From Reticulitermes lucifugus (lineage: Eukaryota; Arthropoda; Insecta; Blattodea; Rhinotermitidae), in contig JAKCWW010000022.1 of NCBI GenBank assembly GCA_026260175.1, forward strand, positions 148,249-212,248: 64,000 nt of DNA, in the 5' to 3' direction. This document shows positions 37,282 to 48,100 of this stretch, piece by piece; the stretch's first letter is position 1, and every line of letters starts with the position of its first letter. The notes below the pieces were generated by a model. That model saw only the letters and a list, made by a program, of their open reading frames with translations. It was not told where the DNA came from and searched no databases. The translations under genes were made by a program, and so were the position numbers.

Positions 37282-37339
37282 AATTTAAGGTTGGAATATC
37301 TTAATAGAGAAACTTATTAAGATATTCCAACCTTAAATT
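37282..37339. repeat. Perfect 25-bp hairpin
   Basis: Arms 37282-37306 and 37315-37339 are exact inverted copies (aatttaaggttggaatatct.. outward) around the loop gagaaact. The perfect match in otherwise decayed surroundings suggests a recent origin, a palindromic insertion or a conserved stem. Confidence 0.9.
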
Positions 37340-39630
37340 TTCTATGAATTTCTTCTGTGTCCCACCAATACTACTTGCACCTCCAGTCAAAACATCAGTA
37401 TTTGATTTTATCAAGCTAAACACATTTTGGAACAGAACAAATTGTAAAACTTTTTGCACTTTTCTCCAGCATCCACTTAAAGAAACCACATTTCAGGTAC
37501 ATAATATGGCAGTATAACATTCTCTGTCTGTAGACAATTGTAAAAGGCAAGGAATTCTGCACCATCTTCCACATAGACTCAGTGTCATGGAGTACATTCA
37601 TATATATGAAGTAAAATTCTGCTGAAGTTCATTAAGCACAGGCAAGGCACTGAGGGGATGGGTGGGGTGTTCATAAAGCCGTTATTAAAAGACTAAAGTC
37701 CGGTGACAAAGGGTAACGGCCGTCGTGCTCAATGCTTACGAAGAAATTACACAGGAGCTGTCAATCGCTTGTACAAAACATCGAATTCCCTGAGCGCCGT
37801 AAATCCGTACAGCATGAAAACATGTCACTGCATCATTATACGTGTAGCAGAATTAATCGTGTTCAATATTTCATATTTGAAGTAGAGTGGTTGATATATT
37901 TACCACCCGTTTAGACAGGACATATGTCTGTATTATTCCCAAAGAGTGTACATGTGTTTCGTATAAGTCACAGAACAGCCAGCAAACACTTCTCTATGCA
38001 GCATAAAGTGACTGATCTTTAAAATTGCGACGGTTGTGTTTACTGTGAGGTAAGAACTGAATGTGTCGTTACTGTTTGGACAAACTTAATGCATCAAAAG
38101 TTTTAAATAACAAAGACAACTGTACGTATTACGTGCTTTAACGTTAAGAACACTGAATTTTGCACAAAATTTTTTTTCAACACGCAATCAGGACTGAACT
38201 GAAACAGTTTGAACTGGCAAAATAAAATCAAATGCACGACAACAGCTACTGTAAACATAATCTTAAAAATAAACTTTAGAATCTAAAAACTGTAATTTAT
38301 GAGGATTCATAGTACATTGTACAACATAATATGGAATTTTGTCTTTAACTCATTGCTTTTATGAAAGCCTGGCGATGATCCGCTTATAGGATCGAACCAT
38401 GCAGCTGCTTAAAAATTCGAAATACAATAAATGCTGTGTTTAGGCTGACCTTCAGTTGTAATGAATGATTGTATTTACGTACTTAGCACAATTTTCACAA
38501 TTACCTGGGATACATTACTTAACATCCTTAATCGATTTGTCTTTGAAATTAAGACGCAGTTTCCTTTCTGTAATGCAGGGGCTACATTGTAAAACATAAT
38601 TTGATAAATTTCAGGCATAAAAGTGTTAATATATGATCAAATTTTGCAGTACACCTACGACGTAAGGACGTGTAATTATTTCTGAATGTGTTTTCTCAGA
38701 AGTCAAGGAAAAAAAAGTCACATGGCTAATAGGCATTACAAGCCACTTGATTTTGATTAAGCTTATGGAATTTTATTTATGCGTGCTAAACGTTCCGCCT
38801 GTTTCGTCCTTGATTTTACCACCGTAATAATATTTGTCGAAAATATAGATGCACTCGTATTATAAAGCTCCACATTATAAACCTGTGTCCACACAATTGC
38901 TACATGTCTAAAAATAGTACACATTCATTAGGTCTAAATTTATTAGCAGAATCGGGAATTATATCTTCTTAGGATGTAAATTTATATGCATTATATATAA
39001 GGTATACCAATATCGCCTATACTAATACTATTTTGAGTTATTTCTCGTGAGTTCTGTTGCCATTCATCATTATTTCAATTTCGACAGTTAATAAATCGGT
39101 CAGTGACACTAAAATATTTTACGCACGAATCATGTTGCAGATTTTAAGTTACAAAATACACCAAAGTCCGTCCTTAATTACTCCACATACCGTAGACGCA
39201 ACGATCGTTCTAAAATTAATTAATTTACTATCAAACAATATGTAAGAGTTGGGAGTTCGTTATCGGTTAATTATACCTCGTAGCAGGTAGGAAAATTGAA
39301 GAGCGAAATCAGAGGTAGTGTGTGAAGCGCCAATACAGAAATACTCGCTGCAGATATGGAAAACATTCTTACCCCTCCCCCCACCTACGGTAAATGGTAT
39401 TGAAAGCACAGCGATTAAGTGTTGAGTATGTCATTTAAGTGGGTGAAACTGTCGGCGTTTTATTTAGTGTTACGATGTTCGAACTAGTGCTGTAAGTTTA
39501 ATATCTGATATCAATTAATAATGTAATAATTTAATAAGCCACGACGTTGACAACGTATTCGGCTCGGAGAAGAACAAGGTAATATCTTTCAATTTTTGCC
39601 ACAGTATTGCCTGTCTATTACACTTTCATA
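37340..39630. other. AT-rich stretch, no gene seen
   Basis: Nothing supported. Confidence 0.6.
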
Positions 39631-39845
39631 TCTAACTCCATGCAGCAGAGTCCTCCTTGAGAAGTTAATGGGTCCTGCGTTCGCAGTCAAAAAATTCCCC
39701 ACGTTTTATAGAATTCGAGATTTCATTGCCTTGTTTACAAAAGCTACCACTTATACCTATCTTGGGCCCGACAAATCATTCCACGCCATCTCACAACATT
39801 TTCTTCCATATCCATTTCAATATTATCATTTCATCTATGTCTAGA
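39631..39845 (-). mobile_element. LINE-1 3' fragment
   Basis: Plus-strand taactccatgcagcagagtc, cttgagaag, attccccacgttttata and ttcatt are the reverse complement of the LINE-1 tail; the LINE reads on the minus strand. The part from about 39715 on covers the degraded C-terminal coding end. Only a few tail repeats remain. Confidence 0.75.
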
Positions 39846-40899
39846 TTTGTGTATTCATATCTGATCTTAAAGTTATAAAGCCTGCTTTCTAATATCAAAA
39901 TATTTTCATGCTACATTACAAAACATCGAACCTCTCTTTGTTGCAAAGTTGGGTAACTTCCGTGTCATGAGAATTTACATATATACGAGTACAAAAATGT
40001 TCGGTCACTTACTATCTTCTTTGGGAAATAAACTATGATTTTCTTCAATTATAAGAAAACGTCCAGCAGCTTGGCTTGGAAAGTGGCATGCATGCAGTTC
40101 GTGGTAAATATAATGAAACATATCAGTAAGCAGCTAGCCAGGAGATTGCCATGGCGTGTACTGGGCACACAAAAGGCAGTCAAGTCATATTGTGTCGGAC
40201 ACTTTACACATTATTCTCTCAAATTCTGTTCAAATTAAGTATGACATAAAATTCTTACGCACAGAGCACTCAAATTCATTATCATCAATCTCTCTTAACT
40301 TACTTTAGTTTTTGAAAGTAAGAACAAAGAAAGCTGTCGAGGTAAACGTGTGTGTGTGTTTGTGTGTGTGTGTTTGTGTGTGCGCGTGCGCGTGGACGTA
40401 TTCAACTTTTAAACAAGTAACCCATGTCCTAGAAAGCTTGTATGATCGTTATGCATTTCTATAACACGCCACTGTTATTTTTGTCAGTTTCCTACAAGTA
40501 ATAACATGGCTGACGCGCGAAATTTTGGGGGAAAAGCAATACAATCACGACTTACTTTTAGATCTTAAAATTATAGATAGCGATGAAGGTAAATAAAGTA
40601 AAGCTGTAGCTGTGCCCACGATGAAGGCGTATAAGGGAGTGAAGCTGTAGATTCCTTCATAATGTTGGCATTTGAAGGAGGCGAGTAAAGATGTTCATGA
40701 ACCGGTCGGTTAACCACCGGCAAAAGGTTCCCCAATACCCATAGTACAGGAGATCTGGTGGACCCCAGAGCTTGTCAGAACCTTTGGGAGAAGAGAAGGT
40801 ACCTTGTCTTTGCTGCCAATCCAACCATAATTCCTCGGATATCAAGTTCGTGGGTTAGGTACTCTACCGAACGAAGCATCGCGAACATGTAATATCATC
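39846..40899. other. No gene seen; (GT)n at 40348-40394
   Basis: Holds a GT-rich microsatellite ending in gcgcgtgcgcgtgg. The part 40050-40200 is less AT-rich but has no recognised content. Confidence 0.6.
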
Positions 40900-41070
40900 A
40901 CGTAGTCTCTCTTACGACAGGTTAGAAGCTCCTTTCAACGCGAGTTCTTCAGAGAATGTAATCAAATGCTTCCTCTTTCAATTTCCAGTATCTTCGCTTG
41001 TCCTTAAGGTCATATAGTGACTGCTTACGTCTTCTTCCTCGTCTTCCCTTCACTCTTGCGAATAAAATCG
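40900..41070 (-). mobile_element. LINE-2 C-terminal fragment
   Basis: The minus strand translates to GRRGRRRKQSLYDLKDKR followed by RYWKLKEEAFD, the last coding block of an insect non-LTR RT family. The same block occurs at 54610-55110. Only about 170 bp survive, with stops. Confidence 0.75.
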
Positions 41071-42169
41071 AATATATCTTTGCGCTAATGTATTAATACT
41101 ACATAAAATAACAAAATGGCTGCCGTACGAAATTGTCTTTGGGTTTCTATTTAACGAAAATAACCAATCAACGTTGCAGAGTGTATATCATACCGTTTTA
41201 TTACATTAAGGGACAGTCACACGTAAGGAACAGAGTGACGCCACAAAGACAGTAACAAAAACGTCTCCAGATCCAGAACTGGAGCAACACAGATACGGGC
41301 CCGACTACGAACACAATAAACACACTACATGATGACAATGGTCCAGCATGACCCAAGGTAATGAAAATTAATCCACAAGAAGACAACAAGCATAAACTTG
41401 TGATCGAAGACAGAACAAATTGTGGAAATATGATGCAAACCATTAAAGATAATCTGTCCTAACGCATGAGGAAAAAACATGTCCACATTTCAGTAAACAC
41501 AAACAGTGCAAGTACACAGATGAAAAGAAGGTAAACAATTGAAATTTCAGGCTAAAATATTAATGACCTTAAAAGGTTAGAAGATGGACTTAAACTTAAA
41601 TTTAACATACGTTTTCGTTAAATGACTACAGATAATTATGCGAAATTAAGTTGATAAGAATTTCAAATTGTAAATATCAATACCAAGTGTATATATTATA
41701 AGCACCATTGATAATGCCCTTAGATACAAAATATGTTGGGCAAACACGATTACAATAGAACTGAGAATGCATTTGGATGGTTGTATATCCTTAAATTAAA
41801 AACAAACCACTGAAGCTACACGAGCAAACCTGGGCACAGAAATAATTCATAAATATTCCTATACATTTCAGCCTATAAGGAATAAGAGTTTGTATTTCAA
41901 CAAATATAAATATAATGACAAACCGAAATTCTAGCTTATATACAAACAATTGTGTAGAGTGAGTTTGTTTTTCAATAATAAGTTCTTCACATAAATAAAA
42001 TAGCATAATAGTATTAATAATAATATTAGTCATACGTATATATAAATAAATCCAAATGAAAAACAGGCTTTGATATATGCTCGGAATATGTTGTTCCTTA
42101 GACATCAGTTCAATGGTCTTGTTAAAGACAGAAAGACAGACGCTCACACAGTCTAAACATATACAGCGT
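41071..42169. other. AT-rich stretch, no gene seen
   Basis: Two minus-strand frames (80 codons at 41201-41443, 118 codons at 41791-42147) are hydrophobic by composition and unrecognised. I regard both as chance frames. Confidence 0.5.
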
Positions 42170-42357
42170 CATGAGTATATTAATGAGAATGGAGCATTGA
42201 TGGAATTATACAGACAGGAGGAAAACCAAACTATTTGGGGCATAACCGTCCAATGTGCAAATTTTTCCACCACGAATTCCACCTGGACTAGCCTGGAATA
42301 AAAAATTTTCCTCCCCGTTGAGATGCGGCGACTGACCCCCTGGATCGTGGCACGGCT
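42170..42357 (-). repeat. SINE-1 copy
   Basis: Minus strand: agccgtgccacgatccaggg, gtcagtcgccgcatctcaac, then gctagtccaggtgga and attccatcaatgctccatt. The A-box arm and B box are decayed; order and spacing match the full copy. Confidence 0.75.
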
Positions 42358-43115
42358 TTGATCGTTTTGGTTTAAGGGGGTACTATGAAGACAGAATTTA
42401 GGAAGTTTCGTATATTCGTCTCATGGCAAGACTGTAGTATCTGAATCGAAAGCACGAAAAATTTGTTGATAATTCCACCATTAGAGTCTGTATTGTTACT
42501 GCGACAATACAGCAATTGCCACCCATCTGCAATAGTTTAATATACGGTGACAAGAATCGAAAACTGGACCTCAAAATAAACCCTATAATAAAACAGAATC
42601 TGACGTATACTGGCTATGAATATTAAATAAAATTTTCCAGTTCCACATCAGGAAATTTTCGATTGCACCGGAATATGAAGGAAAGAATTTTAGAGTCAAT
42701 AACAAAACAGTCATTGATACATCACAATTTGAAATTGATTGGTTTTGCTGAGAGACATTACGGGAGAACTTTTAGGATATTGATTGGACAATGACAAGAT
42801 TCTTGACAAAGACAGCAATCGGCCGCGGTGGGTGGTATGTATCCGCAATAAAATTAGTTTCTCTTTATTACACGTGGGGACAGACAGTCCCTTTGCCAAC
42901 AAGCGCCATTGGAAAAAATTCAAAGTATAACTTTATATAATACCATTACGCTTTATTTATATAGGTACACTGCCCACAAACAAACGCAAAGTACACAAAG
43001 TAAGATACTGACAGTATAAATCCATACATTTATAAACGGCATTGATATGTCTTAAGAGGAGATTGGAATCGGGGATTTCTTGGTACCATTCAGTACAGAA
43101 TATTTTGTCTTTCTG
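42358..43115. other. AT-rich stretch, no gene seen
   Basis: Nothing supported. Confidence 0.6.
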
Positions 43116-43128
43116 TCTTATATCGAAA

Positions 43129-43213
43129 CGCGGAGAATTTCTTAACTAGCTGACGACCTGTTAGCTTCTCAAGAAGGACTCTGCTCCATGGAGTTAGTTA
43201 GTTAGTTAGTTAA
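43129..43213 (+). mobile_element. LINE-1: 85-bp, extremely 5'-truncated insertion with 13-bp target duplication
   Basis: Only the untranslated tail is present: gagaatttcttaactagct, gttagcttctcaagaagg and ctctgctccatggag, then five TTAG units. The 13-bp tcttatatcgaaa stands at 43116-43128 and 43214-43226. This is a complete insertion event in which reverse transcription stopped after about 85 bases. It fixes the true 3' end of the LINE-1 family. Confidence 0.95.
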
Positions 43214-43226
43214 TCTTATATCGAAA

Positions 43227-43700
43227 AAGCTAAGATTAAAATATAAAGCCTTATGATTCTATCCTGTATTTTAACTGGTGTTAAATTCGGCTTTTTATAT
43301 TAAAGGAAGAAAAATATTATTCAGGGCCTTGAGAATGAGGTGCTGAAGGGAGTACTTGAACCTAAGATGGTGAAAATAGATGGAAGTTGGGAAAATCTGC
43401 ATAGTCAGGATGTTTGTAATTTGCAGTCTGCAATAAATAATATTAGTCGATTGAATCAGGGAGGAAGATACGGGTGCGGGATGTTGCTCTAATGTGAGAG
43501 ACCACAAACGCCTACATCCGTAAAATACCAAAATATCACACTGCAATACACGTACTGCAGAATGACTACTAAACCTATGACCAGCTGTGTCTTACTCAGA
43601 AGCCCTATGGTCTGGTATTAGCGTGAAATCCAGTCGAACGATCTATCAGTAACATTAGTCATTTTAACACGAAGCTATTACGATCGAAAGTCAGAGAAAC
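43227..43700. other. AT-rich stretch, no gene seen
   Basis: Nothing supported. Confidence 0.55.
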
Positions 43701-43800
43701 CTGAAGAAGGAGAGCGTACATTCTTCCGGAACTTTGATACCTATCTACCAAGTTGCACGACGTCATATTCCAGAAGAACTTCAACTTTAAGACGTTACTC
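43701..43800 (+). repeat. 85-bp dispersed repeat, copy 3, with a degenerate hammerhead-like motif in front
   Basis: CTGAAGA, A, a ggag..cttcc stem and ggaac (43701-43732) match the hammerhead-like series with changes. The 85-bp family follows at once: gatacctatctacca, gcacgacgtcatattcc, agaagaactt. The same order, motif then repeat, is seen at 63274-63400. Confidence 0.5.
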
Positions 43801-44289
43801 ATACCTAACTCCACAATGAATAGCCTTCACAAAAGTGAATTCCGCCTTATAAGACATATAAAATGTAACAATCTAAATAGCTAGGTCAGTACTAATCTGA
43901 CAGACGTCCTTATACACCTGCACGACAACGACAGGAATATCGTCTTTCTTCTGGTATTCAGCCTTATACAAAGATTCGCTCACAAAATTAACATTGCGTT
44001 ACTGTTTTGCCGCATGGAATCATTGATCTATCTCCAGAATGCTATTCAATAAAACTACGTCGTACTAACTATAGTTTCAAATATTTATGTAAATGGTTTG
44101 TTACTAATAACAGTGCCAACACTATCATAAATACTACCATTTTATCTGTACCTTAAAAATTCTCTAATTTAAAATAGGGAATTCTAAAATTTTCTATCTA
44201 CATGTTAGTTTAAAATCAGTCGTTGAAAAGTAACAGCATTTAGAGGAACAGAAATGTTTTGAAGAGGCTGTCAATTGCGAGGATTATAT
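43801..44289. other. No gene seen
   Basis: Nothing supported. Confidence 0.55.
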
Positions 44290-44475
44290 CGCGTCGGTGA
44301 TAGATGACTGACTGAGTATCGGGCACTGGAGCAATGGTGGAATGATTGTGACAGAAGAAAATTGTTCAGAAGAAAAGATGTACCAGTGCCACTTCGCTCG
44401 CCACAAATCCCACAAGGATTGGAAGGGATTTAACCCAAGCCTCCGTGGTGAAAGGCGAGGCACTAACTGCAAGAA
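44290..44475 (-). repeat. SINE-1 copy, head shortened
   Basis: Minus strand: ttagtgcctcgcctttcacc, aggcttgggttaaatccc (B box), tccttgtgggatttgtgg, cgaagtggcactggt, and attccaccattgctccag. The first ~20 bases of the tRNA-like head are missing. Confidence 0.8.
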
Positions 44476-44669
44476 CTTCATACTTAAAATCAGACAACTT
44501 ACAAAACATAAATAAAATGCAACAAGAAAGAAGACAAAAGAACAGAAACAACAGCAACCACAATAACAATAACAACCGAATGTCTCTATGGAGTTTTTAG
44601 CATTCCTGCCACGTAACCCGAAAATTTCGGTCAATACATCCACCAAAATAGGCACTTAATAAAATACCA

Positions 44670-44725
44670 TTCACAATTCCTGCATGTTTCGCGACTGAAG
44701 TGCCATCCTCAGGGAGATACAGAAC
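44670..44725 (-). ncRNA. Hammerhead-like motif, left arm
   Basis: Minus strand: tctcc, CTGAGGA, T, a poorly paired helix II (ggcacttcagtcgc), GAAACATGC, A, gga. Helix I can form as tcc with gga. Helix II and helix III have each lost pairing relative to the right-arm copy. Confidence 0.4.
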
Positions 44726-45090
44726 AAAGGAGTATAAGCCCAACACATTTGTCTGTGCATTACACTGCCCTATTGAAATGTTTAAAGTGTTAAAATTCTA
44801 AATTATATAAAAAAATTGATAAGTATAAAATTAAAATATTATGATATTAAAATTATATAATGGTGAGTAGTTCCAAGTATAGGTTCGCAGATGTTCACAT
44901 TCTATACGGAGTTTGTATACAAATGTCTGCCTCGATCTTATGTGTTCCGAAGGGATCTCGTCCAGGTAGAGCGTGTGATGTGTTTCGTATCGGGCGGTGT
45001 AGTGTAATTTAAAATTTTAACATTTTAAACTTGTCAGTACGGCCAGTGCAATACTTACACAAACGTGTTGCACTTATACCCCTTTGTTCT

Positions 45091-45140
45091 ATAAATCCCT
45101 GAGGATGGCACCCCGTTGCCGAAACATGTAAGAGTTTAAA
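45091..45140 (+). ncRNA. Hammerhead-like motif, right arm
   Basis: CTGAGGA (45099-45105), T, ggca-ccccgt-tgcc hairpin, GAA, ACATGT, A. The core and helix II are intact. Helix I pairs only in part (aaatcc with agagttt). Confidence 0.5.
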
Positions 45141-45372
45141 AAAATCGTTATGAATGTATTTTATTAAGTAAAGTTTTTGGTGGAAGTGTTGATTTTAAGA
45201 ATATTCACGGTAATATAAAATTCGGAAATTTGGGTTATAGTTTCGCCCGGAGACCAGAAATATTAACTGAGGGTTTATCGGTTATTTCAGCCCCTAAAAT
45301 TGTGAAATATTTGCTTCCTTCCACGACTGCCCAATTAATTATTCACTTGCCGTTACGTAACCGGAATAGCTC

Positions 45373-45622
45373 CCTTAGTACCATAATTAGCTATGGTCTC
45401 GACAATCGAAGGAATTGTTCCTCGATTCCTGGCTGGGACGAGAGACCTTCTCTCGTCTCCAAATCAGCCAAACCACCCCGTATGCCCACCCAGCTTCCTA
45501 TTCAGTGAGTACCAGGGGCTCTTTAGCAGGGGTAAAGCGGTTGGGACGTGATCTGGCCACTCTTCATAATCTACAGCAAAGTAAGAAAGAGTGGGTCTAT
45601 ACCTCCACTCTCACACAAGAAT
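45373..45622 (+). repeat. SINE-3 copy
   Basis: A tRNA-like head around 45362-45430 (ttcctcgattcctgg as a weak B box) leads into ctctttagcaggggtaaagc, acgtgatctggccactc and a tail with aagaaagagtgggtctata and cctccactctc. The same blocks, reversed, occur at 52600, 56716 and 59232. No target duplication found. Confidence 0.65.
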
Positions 45623-45673
45623 TTATGGCGTGATGTGGGCACTTCAATTATAATAGTATTAATATTAGCTATT

Positions 45674-46150
45674 TTAGATTTGAGATATATCTTCGACCAT
45701 CCCACAGCTATTTTGAAATTTATAGACCACATTTTGAGATCCTGTGACATAAATGATAAGCAAAGTATATCTCGTGGGCAAGAAGTTAAAATCGAAGTAT
45801 AATTTCAGTACTAGAAGTGTGTTACATTCCCCAACAATTGTGTTAGGCTGCTGCACGAACTCACTAGCTCGCAATGACATGGCTACAAACCGGTATTTTT
45901 GCATCGCGAGAGCCCAATAGGCATTTCCAATGGTAGTGCCGTATCTCTGTACGCTATTGTAAACCCCCTTCCCACCCACAGTGCAGCAGAAACGAGACGC
46001 CACCAAACAATCGTTTTGTGCATTCAATCCGACCAGAATAGCCCTACTCATGCACTGAAGGAGCTGAGAGTCGACATCAAAATTTACTCCGCTCTTTATA
46101 TTTGCGCACTGCACTTCAAATGGCTGACAACATTTTGCTGTTTTTTCCAT
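45674..46150 (-). other. 158-codon open frame in a GC-richer patch, unrecognised
   Basis: This is the longest minus-strand frame of the window, starting MEKTAKCCQPFEVQCANIKS. It is rich in Cys (10) and has no motif I recognise. The plus strand is also open over 45899-46165 and 46102-46398, which argues for low stop density rather than selection. It may be a host exon, a mobile-element remnant or chance. Confidence 0.2.
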
Positions 46151-46399
46151 GTGATGGTATTATAGCTGTACTATCTAATGCATTCACCAGCTTCGTGATC
46201 AAGAGTTCTAGTTATGACGTTCATACAGCCAAAACCGGCGATTTTTTGAGCCAACAGATGGCAAAACGCATGAACGGTGGATGTGGTCTCTATTTGAAGA
46301 GACTAAATCTAAAACAACGAGAACATAACACAGAAAACGTAGCAATAATTAGCTTATTAGTTCCTATTGTAAAGCTTTTATTATTATGGAAAAATTAAA

Positions 46400-46767
46400 G
46401 CACAGTTCGCTGTTTAATTATGGTCCATTTAACGGCGTTTCCAGTGCATAATATAGCTTCGAAAGGTGGCATGACTTAATGAATAATGAATTGAACACTG
46501 ATAGAAAATCGCCAAACCACGACACGATTAACGTCAGCAAGAATCATATCAAATCGTTTCTCACTTAATTTCAATAAATTAATAGATATTTCAAAGAGTT
46601 GAAAGCCATGTACGTAACCACTTCATCGACACGTTTAATAAGTAGTTGTTGATATGCAATGCCATTTCTTTTAAAATTCACTAAATATGAAAAAAATTTG
46701 ATATTTTTTCTAAATCGTTTCCGTTATCACACTGTACTTTCAATACGAATTCCCATTATAATATAGG
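46400..46767. other. AT-rich stretch, no gene seen
   Basis: Nothing supported. Confidence 0.6.
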
Positions 46768-46950
46768 ATTTCCCAGGTTACATTACATCAGACCTGCTCC
46801 TATTAGCAGCAAGGTGCCGAATTCAAACTTCGTCCCACAGATCGCCTATTCTGACGCTTGCCGTAGTTTCCTCCTATCACCAGGCAAACGTCGGGGTATG
46901 ATAAAAAATAAGTCTACAGCTTCCTTCTATAGAAAGTTTTCTAATTCATT
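46768..46950 (+). repeat. Probable tRNA-derived SINE of a further family
   Basis: A head with agcaaggtgccgaattcaaa (B-box-like gaattcaaact) is followed by ttctgacgcttgccgtagtt, cctatcaccaggcaaacgtc and ggggtatgat, blocks typical of insect SINE bodies that I have seen as ..caccaggcaaatgccgggat... No target duplication found. Confidence 0.5.
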
Positions 46951-47370
46951 ACTGGCTCATAATGACGTCATTCGACTGTAAACACTATAAATTGTTACTA
47001 AGAAAGTCTTTAATTAAAACAGTAAATGTATAAATAAATAAATTACATTTTATGTAATAAAGCAACCAACAACATACAAAAATTCGTAGATCAAAAACCC
47101 ATTTATTTTTCAAAGTCTCTTACGTGTTTCAGCACTCTCGGCCATTTTCACGGATACCATTCTAATACTACAGGAAAGTCTTCAAGGCTTTTATCTAATT
47201 ACTATAAAAGGAATGAATGTAATATATCCTTATCTAATTAAAACAATAAAATATTGGTAATATATATAATTCAAAGTAAAGTAAACAAATTGTATACATA
47301 AGCTTCACAATCAACAAATTGCACAACAAATTTCACTTATGTATATATATACATGTATATACATGAGATT
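46951..47370. other. AT-rich stretch
   Basis: Near 47121-47152 tacgtgtttcagcactctcg, then gccattttcacgg recalls the hammerhead-like series but the core is lost. No gene. Confidence 0.5.
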
Positions 47371-47374
47371 ATTT

Positions 47375-47613
47375 AACATGTTTCGGCTATTCCTTATAGC
47401 CATCTTCAGGGAGCATTGATATAAAAAGGATACCTATGAAGTTAAAATTTAACTTCATCTGCAGTACATGATAAAATACATTGTAAATATATTTTAACAA
47501 GGGTAAAATATATTTACATGTATTTTACCGTTAAAGTTAAATTTTAACCCCATATATATCTTTCGTATATCAGTGCTCCCTGAATATGGATATATGGAAT
47601 AACCGAAACATGT
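47375..47613. mobile_element. Compact fold-back element, nearly a full palindrome
   Basis: Left arm 47375-47498 and right arm 47501-47613 are inverted copies that meet in the middle with almost no loop (taaaatatatttaca.. centre). Both ends carry a hammerhead-like motif pointing outward. Arm homology stops at ACATGT on both sides. It sits between TA-rich tracts (47341-47366 and 47627-47652), so target duplication cannot be read. Confidence 0.85.
47376..47411 (-). ncRNA. Hammerhead-like motif, left end
   Basis: Minus strand: tgctcc, CTGAAGA, T, ggctat-aagga-atagcc (six perfect pairs), GAA, ACATGT. Helix I cannot form because the sequence beyond ACATGT is flank. Confidence 0.5.
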
Positions 47614-47620
47614 AGGAGTA
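47574..47620 (+). ncRNA. Hammerhead-like motif, right end, with 6-bp helix I
   Basis: tgctcc (47574-47579), CTGAATA with one core change, T, ggatat-atgga-ataacc (5 of 6 pairs), GAA, ACATGT, A, ggagta (47615-47620). tgctcc and ggagta pair at all six positions, counting one G-U. Confidence 0.55.
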
Positions 47621-47626
47621 GGCTCC

Positions 47627-47652
47627 TATATATATATATATATATATATATG
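47627..47652. repeat. (TA)n microsatellite
   Basis: Thirteen TA units immediately beyond the fold-back element. Confidence 0.95.
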
Positions 47653-48039
47653 GATAAGTGTAATTTTTTAAATGAAATTCGTTGGTAATAAAACTTATTT
47701 ATGTACACCTCTTACACGGAAGATGTATAATATGAAGTTTAAAAATGTGTGCTTGTTTGCTGCTCTAAAAATTTATAAATCTGACAGAGATAAATTAGAT
47801 ATCTGTTGTTCGCATTATTAGATAAAGTTTAAGTACACAGGGGAAATGCATTAAAAATCTCACTTTGTTTCAATATTGTTGCAAAGTTCCAATTGCACAA
47901 GACGTAAAAAAGTGGAATTTTTTTGCATTTTTGGCGAAGAAGGAACAGGTCGAAACCTTAAACACGTGATAAAAATGCGCATTTGAGGAAGACAGCAGAT
48001 CTAAATTCGTTAACTTTGTGGGCTTCTTAGACCATAAGA

Positions 48040-48100
48040 ATCGAAATTTAACACATTACGTTTCGGGGACAGTATCAGTCCCCATCGTCAGGCTTGCTTT
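48040..48100 (-). ncRNA. Hammerhead-like motif
   Basis: Minus strand: gcaagc, CTGACGA, T, ggggac-tgatact-gtcccc (six perfect pairs), GAA, ACGT, A, atgtgtt. Core exact apart from the extra T. Helix I can form only in part (agca with tgtt, counting G-U). Single copy. Confidence 0.5.

Larger units (their letters stand above)
44631..45192. mobile_element. Fold-back element with ~180-bp arms
   Basis: Left arm 44631-44811 and right arm 45003-45192 are inverted copies with moderate divergence. Shared blocks are tccaccaaaa, acttaataaaatac, catgtttcg, gtgccatcctcaggga, agaacaaag, gtataag, and gtttaaa.tgttaaaatt. The 190-bp centre is unmatched. Each arm carries a hammerhead-like motif near its outer end, pointing outward. 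No coding capacity; no clear target duplication. Confidence 0.85.

Noticed and set aside
41791-42147. 118-codon hydrophobic minus frame as a membrane protein
   Set aside because: Hydrophobicity follows from AT-rich codons; no start context, homology or repeated membrane-segment pattern.
43192-43213. TTAG repeats as telomeric sequence
   Set aside because: Unit is four bases, only a few copies, and each run ends a LINE insertion with target duplications.
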